64,000 nucleotides of DNA, taken from Kocuria varians. Lineage in GTDB: Bacteria > Actinomycetota > Actinomycetes > Actinomycetales > Micrococcaceae. The position numbers were made by a program, and so were the translations under genes. Below the pieces are notes generated by a model, which was not told the DNA's origin, ran no database searches, and was given only the letters and a program-made list of their open reading frames with translations. Shown in pieces: positions 27,652 through 37,700 of this stretch. Every line of letters begins with the position of its first letter. Within the stretch, counting starts at the first letter, position 1. The stretch is from the NCBI RefSeq assembly GCF_006539885.1, contig NZ_BJNW01000001.1, positions 62,001 to 126,000 on the forward strand. Reading direction: 5' to 3'.

Positions 27652-29505
27652 TCAGTGCTTCTCGGGCAGGGTCTCCTGCAGGTCCTCCACGAGGTCCTCG
27701 AGGATCTCCGGGGCCTCCAGCAGTCCGTTGCGCAGGTCCGAGAGCTCGATGCCGTGCAGCAGGCCCACGGCGTAGCGGTCCCTGCCGGTGCGCTGCAACG
27801 AACGGGCCACGCGCGCCAGCCACTCCTCCATGACCGCGGCGTCCGTGACCACCCCGAGGTCGTCCTGGTAGTCCTTGGCGACGACCGCCGCCCTGATCCG
27901 CTTCTTCCCGGCCTTGGCGTGCGCGTGGGCGAGCGCCTCCGAGACGTAGCGCGCGGACTTGGCGGCCTTGCGGGTCTCGTGCAGCACCTCGAAGGCCACC
28001 GCCGTCTGACGGGCGTCCTTACCGGGGATGCTCACCCGCTCCCCCACGACCGCCGCCATGGTGCTCACGGTGACCTCCTCCGGATCCTCCGGGGCAGTCG
28101 TGGCAGTCGTGGCAGCCGTGCTCAGCACGCGGTTCAGCGCGGCGCCCAGGACGGTCTTGGCGAACCGCTTCGGGGAGAGCTGCGCGGCTTCGTCCGTGAT
28201 GCCCTCGCCGCGGGAGAGCTCTCGCAGGTCCCGCAGCAGCTGCAGGTAGGCGGGGCTGTCGAGCTCGCGGCGCACGGCGCGCGCGGCGTCGTCACCCCGG
28301 TGCTCGGCCGCCTCCCGCAGCTCCCGCGCGGCCGTGGCGCTCACGAGATCCGCCGACTGCGCGTCCAGCAGGGCGTCGAGCCGCTCCCGGGCCACCTCCT
28401 GGTCCCTGGCGTCACCGAGGACCCGCGCGAGCAGCTTCAGCCGCTTCTCCAGGTCCGAGCCGACCTCGGGCGAGATGAATCCCCGCGATGCCTGCAGTAC
28501 GCTGCGCAGCGTACGGGAGCGCACCCGCAGCTGGTGCACGGAGTCGGCCGCGCCCAGACGCACCGCGAAGTCCCAGGACTGCAGCTCTCCGACGAGCCGG
28601 TCCAGTACGGCCGCCAGCACGTCCGCGCCCGTGCGCTTCGGCTGCTCTGAGGTCTCGCGCTTCTGGGCATCCTTGCCCTTCCCCGACGACGCGGCCCGGC
28701 CCTTGTCCTTGCCTGCGCTCTTGTCCTTGCTCTTGCCCTTGGACGCAGACTTGGTCTTGTCCTTGGCCTTCTTCTTCGCCTTGTCCTTGGACACCTTCTT
28801 GTTCTTGGCCAGCCTCGTGCCGGACGTCGACAACGCGCCGTCCTCGTCCTTGCCCTCGCCGGGCGCCTCAACCACCCGCACGACATCCCCGCCGTCCTGA
28901 CCCAGGGCTCGCGCGATCTTGGCCACGGAGGACGACGTCCGCGCACCCGCCGCGAACAGCACCGCCTCCACGGCGTCGAAGACCGTCCGTGCCTGCTCAT
29001 CGCCGAGGTCGTGCCGAGAGAGCTCCACCTCGCACTCGAACCACGCGCGGGTGACCCCGGCACGCTCGTCCCGCGCCGTCACGGCGTCCAGGCACAGCTC
29101 GGCGTCCTGACCCTGCGCGCCCAGCACGGGGTACTCGGTGCGGTGCGTGTCGATCGTGGCCACCGGCGTGAGCTCTTCACCCAGGGTCAGCCCGAGCAGC
29201 ACCTTGCGCAGGGCGGCGGGGATCCGGGTGGGCGCGGTCTTCAACGGCTCGTGGTGGATCTCGCCGCGGGCGTCGCCTGTCTGGTACTTCACGTGCCAGC
29301 CGTCGTCCGATCCCCCACGACGACGCCGCAGCGCCACCTTCGCACGCGCGAGCTGCAGGTCTGCGGTGTCGTAGTAGGTGGCGCTCATGTCGTGCTCCAC
29401 GGGTTCCCCCACCGTGAAGCCCTCCAGCTCGTGCAGCGCGAGCTCGGGCCGGTCGTGGCCCGGCACGTCGTACTTGCGTTCGATCTCAACCTGTTGCGTG
29501 ACCAT
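27652..29505 (-). CDS. CYTH-CHAD domain protein with lysine-rich linker
   Basis: 617 residues. CYTH at 1-210: the EIERKYDV start, RRRRGG, HVKYQ and EVELSRHD residues line the triphosphate tunnel. CHAD at about 300-617 (VHQLRVRSRTLRSVLQ, ETRKAAKSARYVSEAL) supplies conserved histidines and basic residues that bind polyphosphate. Between them about 80 residues rich in Lys/Asp/Ser (KDKAKKKAKDK, KGKSKDKSAGKDKG) form an unusually long basic linker. Family members hydrolyse or bind inorganic (poly)phosphate. A GGGAG site precedes ATG 29505. Confidence 0.9.
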   Translation of the reverse strand: MVTQQVEIERKYDVPGHDRPELALHELEGFTVGEPVEHDMSATYYDTADLQLARAKVALRRRRGGSDDGWHVKYQTGDARGEIHHEPLKTAPTRIPAALRKVLLGLTLGEELTPVATIDTHRTEYPVLGAQGQDAELCLDAVTARDERAGVTRAWFECEVELSRHDLGDEQARTVFDAVEAVLFAAGARTSSSVAKIARALGQDGGDVVRVVEAPGEGKDEDGALSTSGTRLAKNKKVSKDKAKKKAKDKTKSASKGKSKDKSAGKDKGRAASSGKGKDAQKRETSEQPKRTGADVLAAVLDRLVGELQSWDFAVRLGAADSVHQLRVRSRTLRSVLQASRGFISPEVGSDLEKRLKLLARVLGDARDQEVARERLDALLDAQSADLVSATAARELREAAEHRGDDAARAVRRELDSPAYLQLLRDLRELSRGEGITDEAAQLSPKRFAKTVLGAALNRVLSTAATTATTAPEDPEEVTVSTMAAVVGERVSIPGKDARQTAVAFEVLHETRKAAKSARYVSEALAHAHAKAGKKRIRAAVVAKDYQDDLGVVTDAAVMEEWLARVARSLQRTGRDRYAVGLLHGIELSDLRNGLLEAPEILEDLVEDLQETLPEKH

Positions 29506-29589
29506 GGCTCTCCCAGTGTGAAACGCGCCGCGGCCCTGTTCGGGTCCCGCGGCGCGTTGCTGTCGTCAAGGTGGGTGATGCGGTGGGTG

Positions 29590-30519
29590 TCAGGCGCGGC
29601 GCCGCTTCAGGACGTCGTCGAGGTTCAGGGCGGTGCTCTCCTGCTCGCCGGTGCGCACGGCGTCCTTCAGGGTGGTGGTGCGGGCGGCGGGACGGGCCGG
29701 GACCTGCAGCGGTTCCGGCTCGCTGCGCTGGACCACGGGGGCCTGGGTGTACAGCGGCTTGGGCACCGGTACCGGCTCCCACGTGGTGGTGTCCGCCCCC
29801 GTGCTGCGGGCGACCTTCATGGCCTCCGCGCGCAACTCGGCCACGGTGTACACGCGCTCGGGGGCGCGCTGCGGGGTCTGCTGCTCCTCACGGGGCTGCT
29901 CCTCCGCGGCAGGCATGTCCAGAGCGGCTTCCGCCACGCGGTTTTCCTGGTCCCGGTCCTGGCGGACCTCGTCCTCGTTGTCGAAGATGGCGTGCTGGGC
30001 GGGTGCGACGGAGCGGGAGGTGGAACGGGCGGCACGCTGGCGGCGGTCCTCGACCGCGAGGTAGCGCAGGCCCGCCACGCAACCGGCGCCCAGCAGCAGG
30101 AGCACTACCGGGACGGCCCAGGAGATGGAGGTGAAGGGGGCGAGCAGCGCGCAGATCAGCGCCGCCGCGACGAGGACGGCACCGGTGAGGAACACGATGG
30201 TGCGGTCCCACTTGATCCGCAGTCCGGCCAGCGAACCGCGCTGGAGGGTGATGGCGGACGGCGCGTGTGCCGATGTCTCCATGGCGGTGGTCTCCCGTTC
30301 GTGTACCTGGGCTGGGGCGGTGGTCGTCACCACTCTACTGGGCGCGGGGGCCGAGCGCTCGTGGTTGTGGAGGGCGCTGCCGATCTGCAGGTCCGGTGCC
30401 TCCACCTGGGCGTGGACGGGCATGCTCGTGCGACGCACCACGTGAGGTGCGAACCACATGACACTCAGCACGATCACGACGGCCAACACCGCCGAGCTGC
30501 TCACCCATGACAATCCCAC
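29590..30519 (-). CDS. Conserved membrane protein of unknown function
   Basis: 309 residues. One N-terminal helix (SSAVLAVVIVLSVMWFA), a 80-residue polar segment, then two helices (TIVFLTGAVLVAAALICALLA and AVPVVLLLLGAGCVAGLRYL) and a long charged cytoplasmic tail rich in Glu/Gln/Arg/Pro. No catalytic motif is seen. GTG 30519 has TACCCT 6 nt upstream (30526-30531) and no ribosome site, so it is probably leaderless. It lies downstream of the galU-GNAT pair on the same strand. Confidence 0.7.
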   Translation of the reverse strand: MGLSWVSSSAVLAVVIVLSVMWFAPHVVRRTSMPVHAQVEAPDLQIGSALHNHERSAPAPSRVVTTTAPAQVHERETTAMETSAHAPSAITLQRGSLAGLRIKWDRTIVFLTGAVLVAAALICALLAPFTSISWAVPVVLLLLGAGCVAGLRYLAVEDRRQRAARSTSRSVAPAQHAIFDNEDEVRQDRDQENRVAEAALDMPAAEEQPREEQQTPQRAPERVYTVAELRAEAMKVARSTGADTTTWEPVPVPKPLYTQAPVVQRSEPEPLQVPARPAARTTTLKDAVRTGEQESTALNLDDVLKRRRA

Positions 30520-30662
30520 CGGTCCAGGGTAGGGCAGTAGGGATAGATTCCCCGCGTGGAATGCGCGTGTTGCCTACATCAATGTAATTCGATGGTGTTT
30601 TTTGCGCCGAAACCGCCCCGCAGGCCCCTGACGTGGGGCGCAACGCGGCCCGAGCGGCGTCG
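30520..30662. other. Intergenic region with a possible Cys-rich leaderless short ORF
   Basis: This 143-nt gap is AT-richer than its surroundings and contains GTTTTTT. On the plus strand TAGATT (30544-30549) lies 6 nt before GTG 30556, which opens a frame starting (M)ECACCLHQCNS. No plus-strand gene follows, so its meaning is unclear. Confidence 0.3.
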
Positions 30663-31307
30663 TCAGCGCGGCGCGTGCCGCACGGTGATGTCCTCGTCCG
30701 CCCCCGTGAAGCGCCGCACGAGGCCCTCCGGGACCTCCTCCGTGGTGAGCGCAAAGCTGCGGTGGTCCGCCCAGGAGCCGGCGATGTGCAGGAAACGCCT
30801 GCGCAGCCCCTCGTCGCGGAAGCAGAGCTTCTCGACCACGCGCAGGGACTTGGCGTTCTCGGGGCGGATGTTGATCTCCATGCGGTGCAGACCCAGGTGC
30901 TGGAAGCAGTAGTCGGTGGCCATCGCGACCGCCATGGGTGCGATGCCGCGGCCCGCCTGCGCGCCGTCCACCCAGTAGCCGAGCGTGGCGGAGCGGAACG
31001 AGCCGAGGGTGATGCTCGAGACCGTCAGCTGCCCCACGAGCTCAGCCCGGCCGCCACCGGGCCCCTGCTCGACGATGAGCCACGGCAGGCTCTGCCCGTT
31101 GCGTGCCTGCCGACGCATGAGTCGCACGAACGCCCGGTAAGACGGCGCCGCGCCACCCTCGTCAGGGTTGCTCGCCTCCCACGGCTCGAGCCACTCCCGG
31201 TTCCGCGAGCGGACCCGGTCCCACTCGTCCCGGTCCCCCATGGCCAGTGGGCGCAGCACCAGCTGCGCCCACTGCACCGTGACCGGCCACACGGCCTGCG
31301 AATCCAC
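30663..31307 (-). CDS. GNAT acetyltransferase, RimJ/RimL-like
   Basis: 214 residues. The acetyl-CoA binding core is GYWVDGAQAGRGIAPMAVAM (motif A, Q-x-x-G-x-A variant), followed by LHRMEINIRPENAKSLRVVE and FRDEGLRRRFLHIAG, as in ribosomal-protein alanine N-acetyltransferases. Such a gene beside galU is a recurrent arrangement in Micrococcaceae (from memory). It starts at GTG 31307, 13 nt after the galU stop, so the two are co-transcribed. Acetylation target not deducible. Confidence 0.87.
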   Translation of the reverse strand: MDSQAVWPVTVQWAQLVLRPLAMGDRDEWDRVRSRNREWLEPWEASNPDEGGAAPSYRAFVRLMRRQARNGQSLPWLIVEQGPGGGRAELVGQLTVSSITLGSFRSATLGYWVDGAQAGRGIAPMAVAMATDYCFQHLGLHRMEINIRPENAKSLRVVEKLCFRDEGLRRRFLHIAGSWADHRSFALTTEEVPEGLVRRFTGADEDITVRHAPR

Positions 31308-31320
31308 GAGAGGTGGAGCC

Positions 31321-32229
31321 TCAGTCCGCGAGTTTCTGGGCGTAGTCCTTGATCCAGGTGCGCAGCCCGGGACCGAGGTCCTCCCGCTCGCACGCCAGCT
31401 CGATGTTGGCCTTCAGGTAGGACAGCTTGTCCCCGGTGTCGAAGCGGCGGCCCTTGAAGACCACGCCGTACATGCCGTTGGCCTCGTCCCCGCGGTCCGC
31501 CACGGTCTGCATGGCGTCGGTCAGCTGGATCTCGCCGCCGCGGCCCGGGGCGGTCTGCTCGAGGATCTCGAAGATCTCCGGGTGCAGCACGTAGCGGCCG
31601 ATGATCGCGAGGTCGGAGGGGGCGTCGTCCGGGGCCGGCTTCTCCACGAGCCCGTTGACCTGCACGTAGTCCTCGCCCTCGACCGCGGAGACGTCCGCGC
31701 AGCCGTAGGCGCCGATGCTCTCGTGCGGGACCTCCATGAGGGCCACCACGGAACCGCCGGTGCGCTCCTGGACCTCGATCATCCACGAGAGCAGGTCCTC
31801 CTTCTCGTCGATGAGGTCGTCACCGAGCAGCACGGCGAAGGGCTCGTCCCCCACGTGGGTCTTGGCGCGCAGCACCGCGTGCCCCAGACCCTGGGGATCC
31901 TGCTGGCGCAGGTAGTGGATCTCGCCGAGGTCCGAGGCGTGCTCGACCTCCACGAGCAGGGCGTCCTTGCCCGATTCCTTGAGCTGGGCCTCGAGTGCCG
32001 GGACGCGGTCGAAGTGGTCCTCCAGGGCACGCTTGGAGCGGCCGGTGATCATCAGGACGTCGTCCAGGCCGGCGTCGACCGCTTCCTGGACCACGTACTG
32101 GATGGCGGGACGGTCCACGACCGGCAGCATTTCCTTGGGCATGGCCTTGGTCGCGGGAAGGAAACGGGTACCCAGCCCCGCGGCGGGAATGACCGCCTTG
32201 TGGACGCGCTTGTTCTCGTGATGACTCAT
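31321..32229 (-). CDS. galU: UTP-glucose-1-phosphate uridylyltransferase
   Basis: 302 residues; makes UDP-glucose for glycans and trehalose. The nucleotidyltransferase signature AAGLGTRFLPATKAMPKEML, the GDD at VLLGDDLID, and NGLVEKP are all present. ATG 32229 is preferred over the longer frame (32253): TACCCT lies 6 nt upstream and homologues begin near here. Probable leaderless mRNA. It heads an operon with the GNAT gene and is divergent from the 5-formyl-THF cyclo-ligase gene. Confidence 0.94.
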   Translation of the reverse strand: MSHHENKRVHKAVIPAAGLGTRFLPATKAMPKEMLPVVDRPAIQYVVQEAVDAGLDDVLMITGRSKRALEDHFDRVPALEAQLKESGKDALLVEVEHASDLGEIHYLRQQDPQGLGHAVLRAKTHVGDEPFAVLLGDDLIDEKEDLLSWMIEVQERTGGSVVALMEVPHESIGAYGCADVSAVEGEDYVQVNGLVEKPAPDDAPSDLAIIGRYVLHPEIFEILEQTAPGRGGEIQLTDAMQTVADRGDEANGMYGVVFKGRRFDTGDKLSYLKANIELACEREDLGPGLRTWIKDYAQKLAD

Positions 32230-32351
32230 GGAATTAGGGTAGACGAACACCACCCCGTATCACCGCTGTGAATCCCGTGAAATGCACGGATTTCCGGCTT
32301 TTCCGGGGAATGTACTCCCAAGAGCGGACACGGCCGGAGGGGCGGGAACGG

Positions 32352-32963
32352 ATGGATGCCACGGACGGGCCCGCTGCGGCCAAGGCGCGGCTGCGCACCC
32401 GGGTCCTCGAACGACGTCGACGCCGCCCCGCCGCCGCGCGCGAGCGGGACGCCGCAGGTTTTGCCCGCCACCTCGCGCGGATTCTCGCCGACCACGGTCC
32501 CGGCGACGTCGCCGCGTTCCTCCCGCTGCCGGGCGAACCGCCCGTGCTGCCCGCCCTGGCCCGGGTCGACGCCGCCGGGCACCGGGTGTGGGTACCGGCC
32601 GTGGAGGCGGGACACCGGATGAGCTGGGTGCGGTGGCGCCCGGACGCGATCCTGGCGCGCGGCGCCCTGCCCGGGCTGCTCGAACCCGCGGGCCCCCGCC
32701 ACGGCACCGAGGTCTTTGCCACCGTCTCCGTCCTGCTCGTGCCCGTGGTGGCCGTTGACCGCGGCGGGGTCCGGCTCGGCTTCGGAGGCGGGTACTACGA
32801 CCGCTTCCTCCCCGACCTCGCACGCGCAGGGCACGAGCCCGCGGTCTTCGCGTGCTGCCACGTGGACGAGATCCTCCCCGCCGGGACAGTGCCGCGCGAA
32901 GCGCACGACGCGGTGCTGACGCGGGCGCTCACGGAGCGCGGACCGGTGCGCCTCGGGTCCTGA
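32352..32963 (+). CDS. 5-formyltetrahydrofolate cyclo-ligase
   Basis: 203 residues. Converts 5-formyl-THF to 5,10-methenyl-THF with ATP. The C-terminal signature GVRLGFGGGYYDRFLPDL and an N-terminal basic helix (KARLRTRVLERRRRR) are diagnostic. ATG 32352 is chosen because the helix follows directly; upstream ATG 32310 is possible. Very arginine-rich N-terminus. Confidence 0.9.
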   Translation: MDATDGPAAAKARLRTRVLERRRRRPAAARERDAAGFARHLARILADHGPGDVAAFLPLPGEPPVLPALARVDAAGHRVWVPAVEAGHRMSWVRWRPDAILARGALPGLLEPAGPRHGTEVFATVSVLLVPVVAVDRGGVRLGFGGGYYDRFLPDLARAGHEPAVFACCHVDEILPAGTVPREAHDAVLTRALTERGPVRLGS

Positions 32964-33129
32964 CGGAAAGGGTGTGCAGGGACCGGGAAAACAGTTCGGT
33001 GTCGGCAAGGCCCGCCAGACATCGTGAAGCACGGCCCCGCGCATGTGGGGCGGCCGGGTCCAGGACGCCGTGCGAGTAGGATGTGACGGCGGCAATCCAC
33101 CGCACCACCACCCCTCGAAGGAACGCACC

Positions 33130-33519
33130 GTGCCCGTTTACGCCTATGCCTGCAAAGACTGCGGTCATGAATTCGACATCCGCCAGTCCTTCTCCGACGA
33201 CGCACTGACGGTCTGCCCCGAGTGCGGCGGTCACCTGCGCAAGAAGTTCAACTCCGTGGGCGTGGTCTTCAAGGGCTCCGGCTTCTACCACAACGACTCC
33301 CGCGCGGACGCCGGCAAGAACGGCGGGGGCGGGAAGTCATCCTCCGGCTCGGAGGCGTCCGGTGGCTCCTCTGACAACCACTCGTCGAGCAGCGACTCGT
33401 CCTCGTCCTCCGGGAAGGACTCCGGCGCCTCAGGCTCCGGCAGCGGTTCCGGGTCGAGCAGCTCCGGCTCGCAGAGCGCCGGCTCAAAGAGCGCAGGAAA
33501 ATCCTCCTCGGCGTCCTGA
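33130..33519 (+). CDS. FmdB-family zinc-ribbon protein with Ser/Gly tail
   Basis: 129 residues. MPVYAYACKDCGHEFD and CPECGG give the CxxC...CxxC zinc ribbon of the FmdB family (residues 1-55); the KFNSVGVVFKGSGFY end of the domain is typical. The remaining 75 residues are almost only Ser, Gly, Asp and Ala. GTG 33130 has AAGGA 8 nt upstream. The function of the family in actinobacteria is not established. Confidence 0.88.
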   Translation: MPVYAYACKDCGHEFDIRQSFSDDALTVCPECGGHLRKKFNSVGVVFKGSGFYHNDSRADAGKNGGGGKSSSGSEASGGSSDNHSSSSDSSSSSGKDSGASGSGSGSGSSSSGSQSAGSKSAGKSSSAS

Positions 33520-33706
33520 TCCCTCCCCAGGTCTCGACCCCTGGTTGCTGGTTTCGGACCACGGGCCATCATTCTCCGAGCACCACGCTTCTCCTCCACG
33601 GCGAGCGCACTGCACACCCCCGCTCCTGCGGGGCCCGCAGGATGCCGCACTGCACCCCGCCTGGATCCACTCTCGTATGGTGATTCCCCGCGGTTAGCGT
33701 CCGGGC

Positions 33707-34381
33707 ATGAGTTCACGCTCCCGTCCCCGCTATCCCCTGGGTCTGCGGCTGCGCACCGCGGTCCGCCGACGCCACCGGCTCGTGGCCGCCGCGCTGTGCG
33801 CCGTGGCCCTGACGCTGGTGATCCTTCGCCTCGCTCCCCCGGACGCCCGCACCACCCCGGTGCTCACCGTGGCAGCGGACCTGCCCGCGGGGCACGCCCT
33901 CACCGCGGAGGACGTCACGGTCTCGCAGTTCCCGGTCGCTCTCGCCCCGGCCGCGGCATTCAGCAGCCCGCAGGATGCCATCGGTCAGCGGACCACCGTT
34001 GCTCTCACGCAGGGTCAGGCGGTGACGTCCTCCACGGTCCTCGGTCCCGGGCTCCTCACGGGTCAGCCGACCGGAACCACCGCGGCGTCAGTGCGCGTCG
34101 CGGATCCCGCCGTGCTGCGGCACATCCGGCCCGGGGACCTCGTGGACGTGGTGCACCACACGGACCAGGCGTCCTCCGGGGCGGGGAAGACGGTCGCCCG
34201 CTCGGTCACCGTGCTGTGGGCCGCCACCAGTGACCCGGGCGGCGGCTCCTCGATCCTGTCCTCGGGAGGTTCCGAGGACGACGCCGGTCTCGTGGTCCTC
34301 GCCGCCCCGCGGGACACCGCGACCGACCTCGCCACGCTTGACGGCACCGGCAAGATCTCCCTCGTCCTGGTCTCGCCGTGA
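33707..34381 (+). CDS. SAF-domain membrane protein (CpaB/RcpC-like)
   Basis: 224 residues. A basic N-terminus and one transmembrane helix (LVAAALCAVALTLVILRL) anchor an extracytoplasmic SAF domain (VAADLPAGHALTAEDVTVSQ) resembling Flp-pilus CpaB. No pilus genes are nearby. ATG 33707 has TAGCGT 6 nt upstream (33695-33700), suggesting leaderless translation. Confidence 0.82.
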   Translation: MSSRSRPRYPLGLRLRTAVRRRHRLVAAALCAVALTLVILRLAPPDARTTPVLTVAADLPAGHALTAEDVTVSQFPVALAPAAAFSSPQDAIGQRTTVALTQGQAVTSSTVLGPGLLTGQPTGTTAASVRVADPAVLRHIRPGDLVDVVHHTDQASSGAGKTVARSVTVLWAATSDPGGGSSILSSGGSEDDAGLVVLAAPRDTATDLATLDGTGKISLVLVSP

Positions 34382-34770
34382 GAGCACTCCCTGACGGATT
34401 GCCCGGTGCGGCGTTTCAGCCCCGGTGGGGCGGCCTCTCGCGACACGACCGCTCATCGTGCGCTACCTCGCTCTGCGTCTCAGGAGGGGCCGGTGCGGGA
34501 AAATCCGGGCGTCGCTGTCCCCTCCGCAAAGCTTGTGAGTTACGCGGTCAGCCCCAGTGGGGCGGACGCTGCCGCCTCAACCACTCCTCGTGGCCGGCCT
34601 CGCTCTGCCTTTCCCGGGGGTCCGGGGCGTCGGCACCGAGCGTCTCGGACGGCTCACCCCACGCCGGACCGCCCAGGGCACGCTCCGGACGAGGAGCGGT
34701 GCCGCCGGTCGCCCGGCGGTGGCTCCCCCGGCGACGCCCGTTCGTCGCACCGCCCTCGGACGGCGTCCCC
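34382..34770. repeat. 389-nt intergenic region with a diverged tandem duplication
   Basis: No convincing gene is present. Two related segments begin with TCAGCCCCNGTGGGGCGG at 34416-34433 and 34548-34565; both continue with CCTCGCTCTGC-type sequence (near 34465 and 34597). The GCCCC/GGGGC core can form a small hairpin. It lies between the SAF gene and the converging end of the helicase-like gene. Confidence 0.5.
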
Positions 34771-37700
34771 TCAGAAACCACCCGTGCGGCTCCCGCGGTC
34801 CACCCCGGTCGGACCGTCGTACGCCGCCGGGGCTGACGGCGCCGACGCACCGGCGTTGCGTTGCGCACCCGGCCGGGCGGCGTTGTCGTGACCGGAGCGC
34901 CCGTGCACGCCGGCGTGACCGGAGCCCGCAGCAGCCCCCGGGGCGCCTCCCTCGGCGGCCTCGGAAGCTCCCAGGCCCAGGTAGCGCTGGACGAGCGACG
35001 CGACGGTCTGCGGATCCGTGAAGACCTCCACGGACCACAGGCTCACGTAGTTCCACCCGGCGCGCTCGAGCTGCTGCGGGATCAGCCGCGAACGCTCGCG
35101 CACGCTCAGGGCGCGGCTGGACTCGGAGCCGTCGGAGCGCATGGCAACGGGAATCCGCACGGGCTCCTCCGCCGGACCGCGGTGCAGCACGGCACCCGCG
35201 GACAGCGACTCCGCGTCCGCGTGGGCCGCCATGTCCACCGCGTGGGCGTAGCCGGTGTGCACGGTGGCGCCGCCGGCACGCAGCCGGCGCGCGAGGTCGT
35301 CCACCAGGGCGTCCGGCGCGGTTCCCGTGGCGTCCGCGGTGGTCTCGGCCCGCTCGGACGTGGTGCCCTCGCCGAAGAGCATTTCCAGCATGTGGTACAT
35401 GTCCTTGGCGCCGTACTGCAGCCGTCGCAGCTCGGTGTCCTTGGGGTGGATCGAGGTGACGATGTGCGTGTGCCTGCGCGCACGGGTCATCCCCCGTACG
35501 AAGGCCTGCCGGCCGTCCCGCTCCGACAGCGAACCCAGCTGCGGGGTGCTCCGCCCGGAGGTCGTGCGCCCGAAGCCCAGGGAGAAGATCACGGTGTCCC
35601 GCTCGATCCCCGCGGCACGGTGGAGCTCCACCACGCGGAAGGACTCGTGGCCCGGCGCGAAGAACTCCTCGGACTCGCCCGTCTCGCGCAGCCGCCGCTG
35701 CACCGCCTGCGCCACGCGGGAGGCGTGCATCGCACTCGCGGTGACCACGGCGAGCGAGCGCTCCGGGTGCCGTGCGGCGTGGGCGAAGACCAGGTCCACG
35801 GTGCGGTGCACCTCCGCCGCGGGGGCCTGGACCCCCTCGCTGCCGGCCGTGAGCACACCCACGCCGTCCTCCACGTACTCTGCGGACAGCCCTGTGGTGG
35901 GGCTCATCAGCTCGGAGGCGAAGGGCACGCGCGTCAGGGCGCCGTCGTAGAAGGCCTCGTTGAGGTAGGCGAACAGGCGAGGGTCCAGCGGCCGCCGCAC
36001 GGACGTCAGGGAGCGAGAGTCCACGACCCGCGAGAGGGCGTCGTGGACGGAGTCGACCTCCGCGACGGGCCGCGACTCGTCCCGGGAGACCAGGCGCGGA
36101 GCCACCGTGAAGGGCTGCGGCCCGCCCGCGTGACGGTCCCCGAACGCGATGACCTGCTCCGCCTTGACGATCGCGGGCAGTGCGGCGGCGAGCGGCGTGG
36201 ACTCGGCGTCCAGGACCACCACGGCATCCACGGTCTGGGCCTCGCCCAGGGTCGCGGTGAGCACCAGGGGACTCGCCGTCCACACGGGGACGAGAGACGG
36301 GGTCAGGTGCTGCACCCGGTCCAGCTCCTCCGTGCGCACGTGCCCGCTGCGCAGCATCTCGCGCAGCGCGACCGCCTCGCGGGGGTTGCGCCGGGTGTCG
36401 CGGGCCCACCGCTCGGCGAGCTCGTGCTCGAGACGCGCGGGTGCGGCGGCAACGTGGGCGGAGTCGGCGCGCCGGAACGCGGACTCGGTGCGGCGCAGCT
36501 CGGCGCCGTCCGGCATGGCCACGAAGTCGTCGCCGCTGATCATGGCCTCGAGCACCGACTGCCACCACGCGAGCTCCAGCTCGTCGCGCACGCGCTCCGC
36601 GGGCACACCCCGGGTCTCGAGGTCCTGCAGGAACTCGCCCAGGCCCCGGGCCCGCAGGTCGTCCAGGAGCACGGTGCGCTCGGGCAAGGTGCTCAGGTGG
36701 GGCTCGTCGTTGATCAGCTCGTCGAGGATCACGCCGAGCTCGTCCACGGTGGCGTTCTCCAGGCGCGCAGCCGTGGGCGAGCCCTCCAGCGCGATGGCCA
36801 GGCCCTCGAGGTCCTCGCGGAAGCGCCGGTGCGTGCGCAGGGTCTCCTCCGCACGGTCCGAGACGGCCGGCTGCTCGAGCGTGGTGGCCCACTGCCGCCA
36901 GCGCTCGCGCTCGGACTGCACCTTCACCAGCGCTGCGTGCAGGTCCGAGAGGTGCACACCCGGGCGGATGTACTCCTTGGCGGCCTTGCGCAGCCGCGAG
37001 CGCTGCAACCCGCTCAGTTCGATCTCGTGCTCTCGGCGCCACGCGGCCGATGCCGTGGCCGCGATCAGGTCCGTCACGGGGCGGTCGTAGATGTCCGGGG
37101 TCAGGTGGTCGAGGGACTGCCCCACGTCGATCACGAGTTCGAGCTGCTGCTCCCACTCGGCGATGGTCGTGCCCACGCGCAGGCCGGAGACGCCCAGGAC
37201 GTTGCGCATGGCGGTGGTGAGCGTGGTCAGCTCGAGCAGGAGGGACTTGGCGAGGTCGTGGGCCTGGTGGGCCTCGTCGTCATTGACCAGCCGGGCACCG
37301 TGCCACGGGCTGCTCAGTGCGGACTCGTCGAAGGCTCCGAGCGCCGCCGCGCGCTGCAGCTGCCGCTGCACCTCGCTGCGGTGGGAGACGGCGTCGAGCA
37401 CCGAGCGGCGGAAGCGCACGGTGGTCTCCGGGCCGGGATCGCGGGCCGTCAGCTCGGCGAGGGACTGCATGGCCTCGTACGGGGAGGCCTGCCAGCGCGG
37501 ACGACGCGCGTGCAGGGACTCCTCGTGCAGCCGCAGCTGGTCGCGGGAGTGGCGCAGCGCCTCGTGGACGGCCTCGGTGTCCGGCTCCGGGGCGCGCTCG
37601 TTGCGGGCGACGGCGCGCACGAGCCGCGCGGCGACGTCGTCCGGGCTCAGGTGCGAGCCCAGGGGGAGCACGAGCGAGTCCAGGCCCGTGCGGTTCCACG

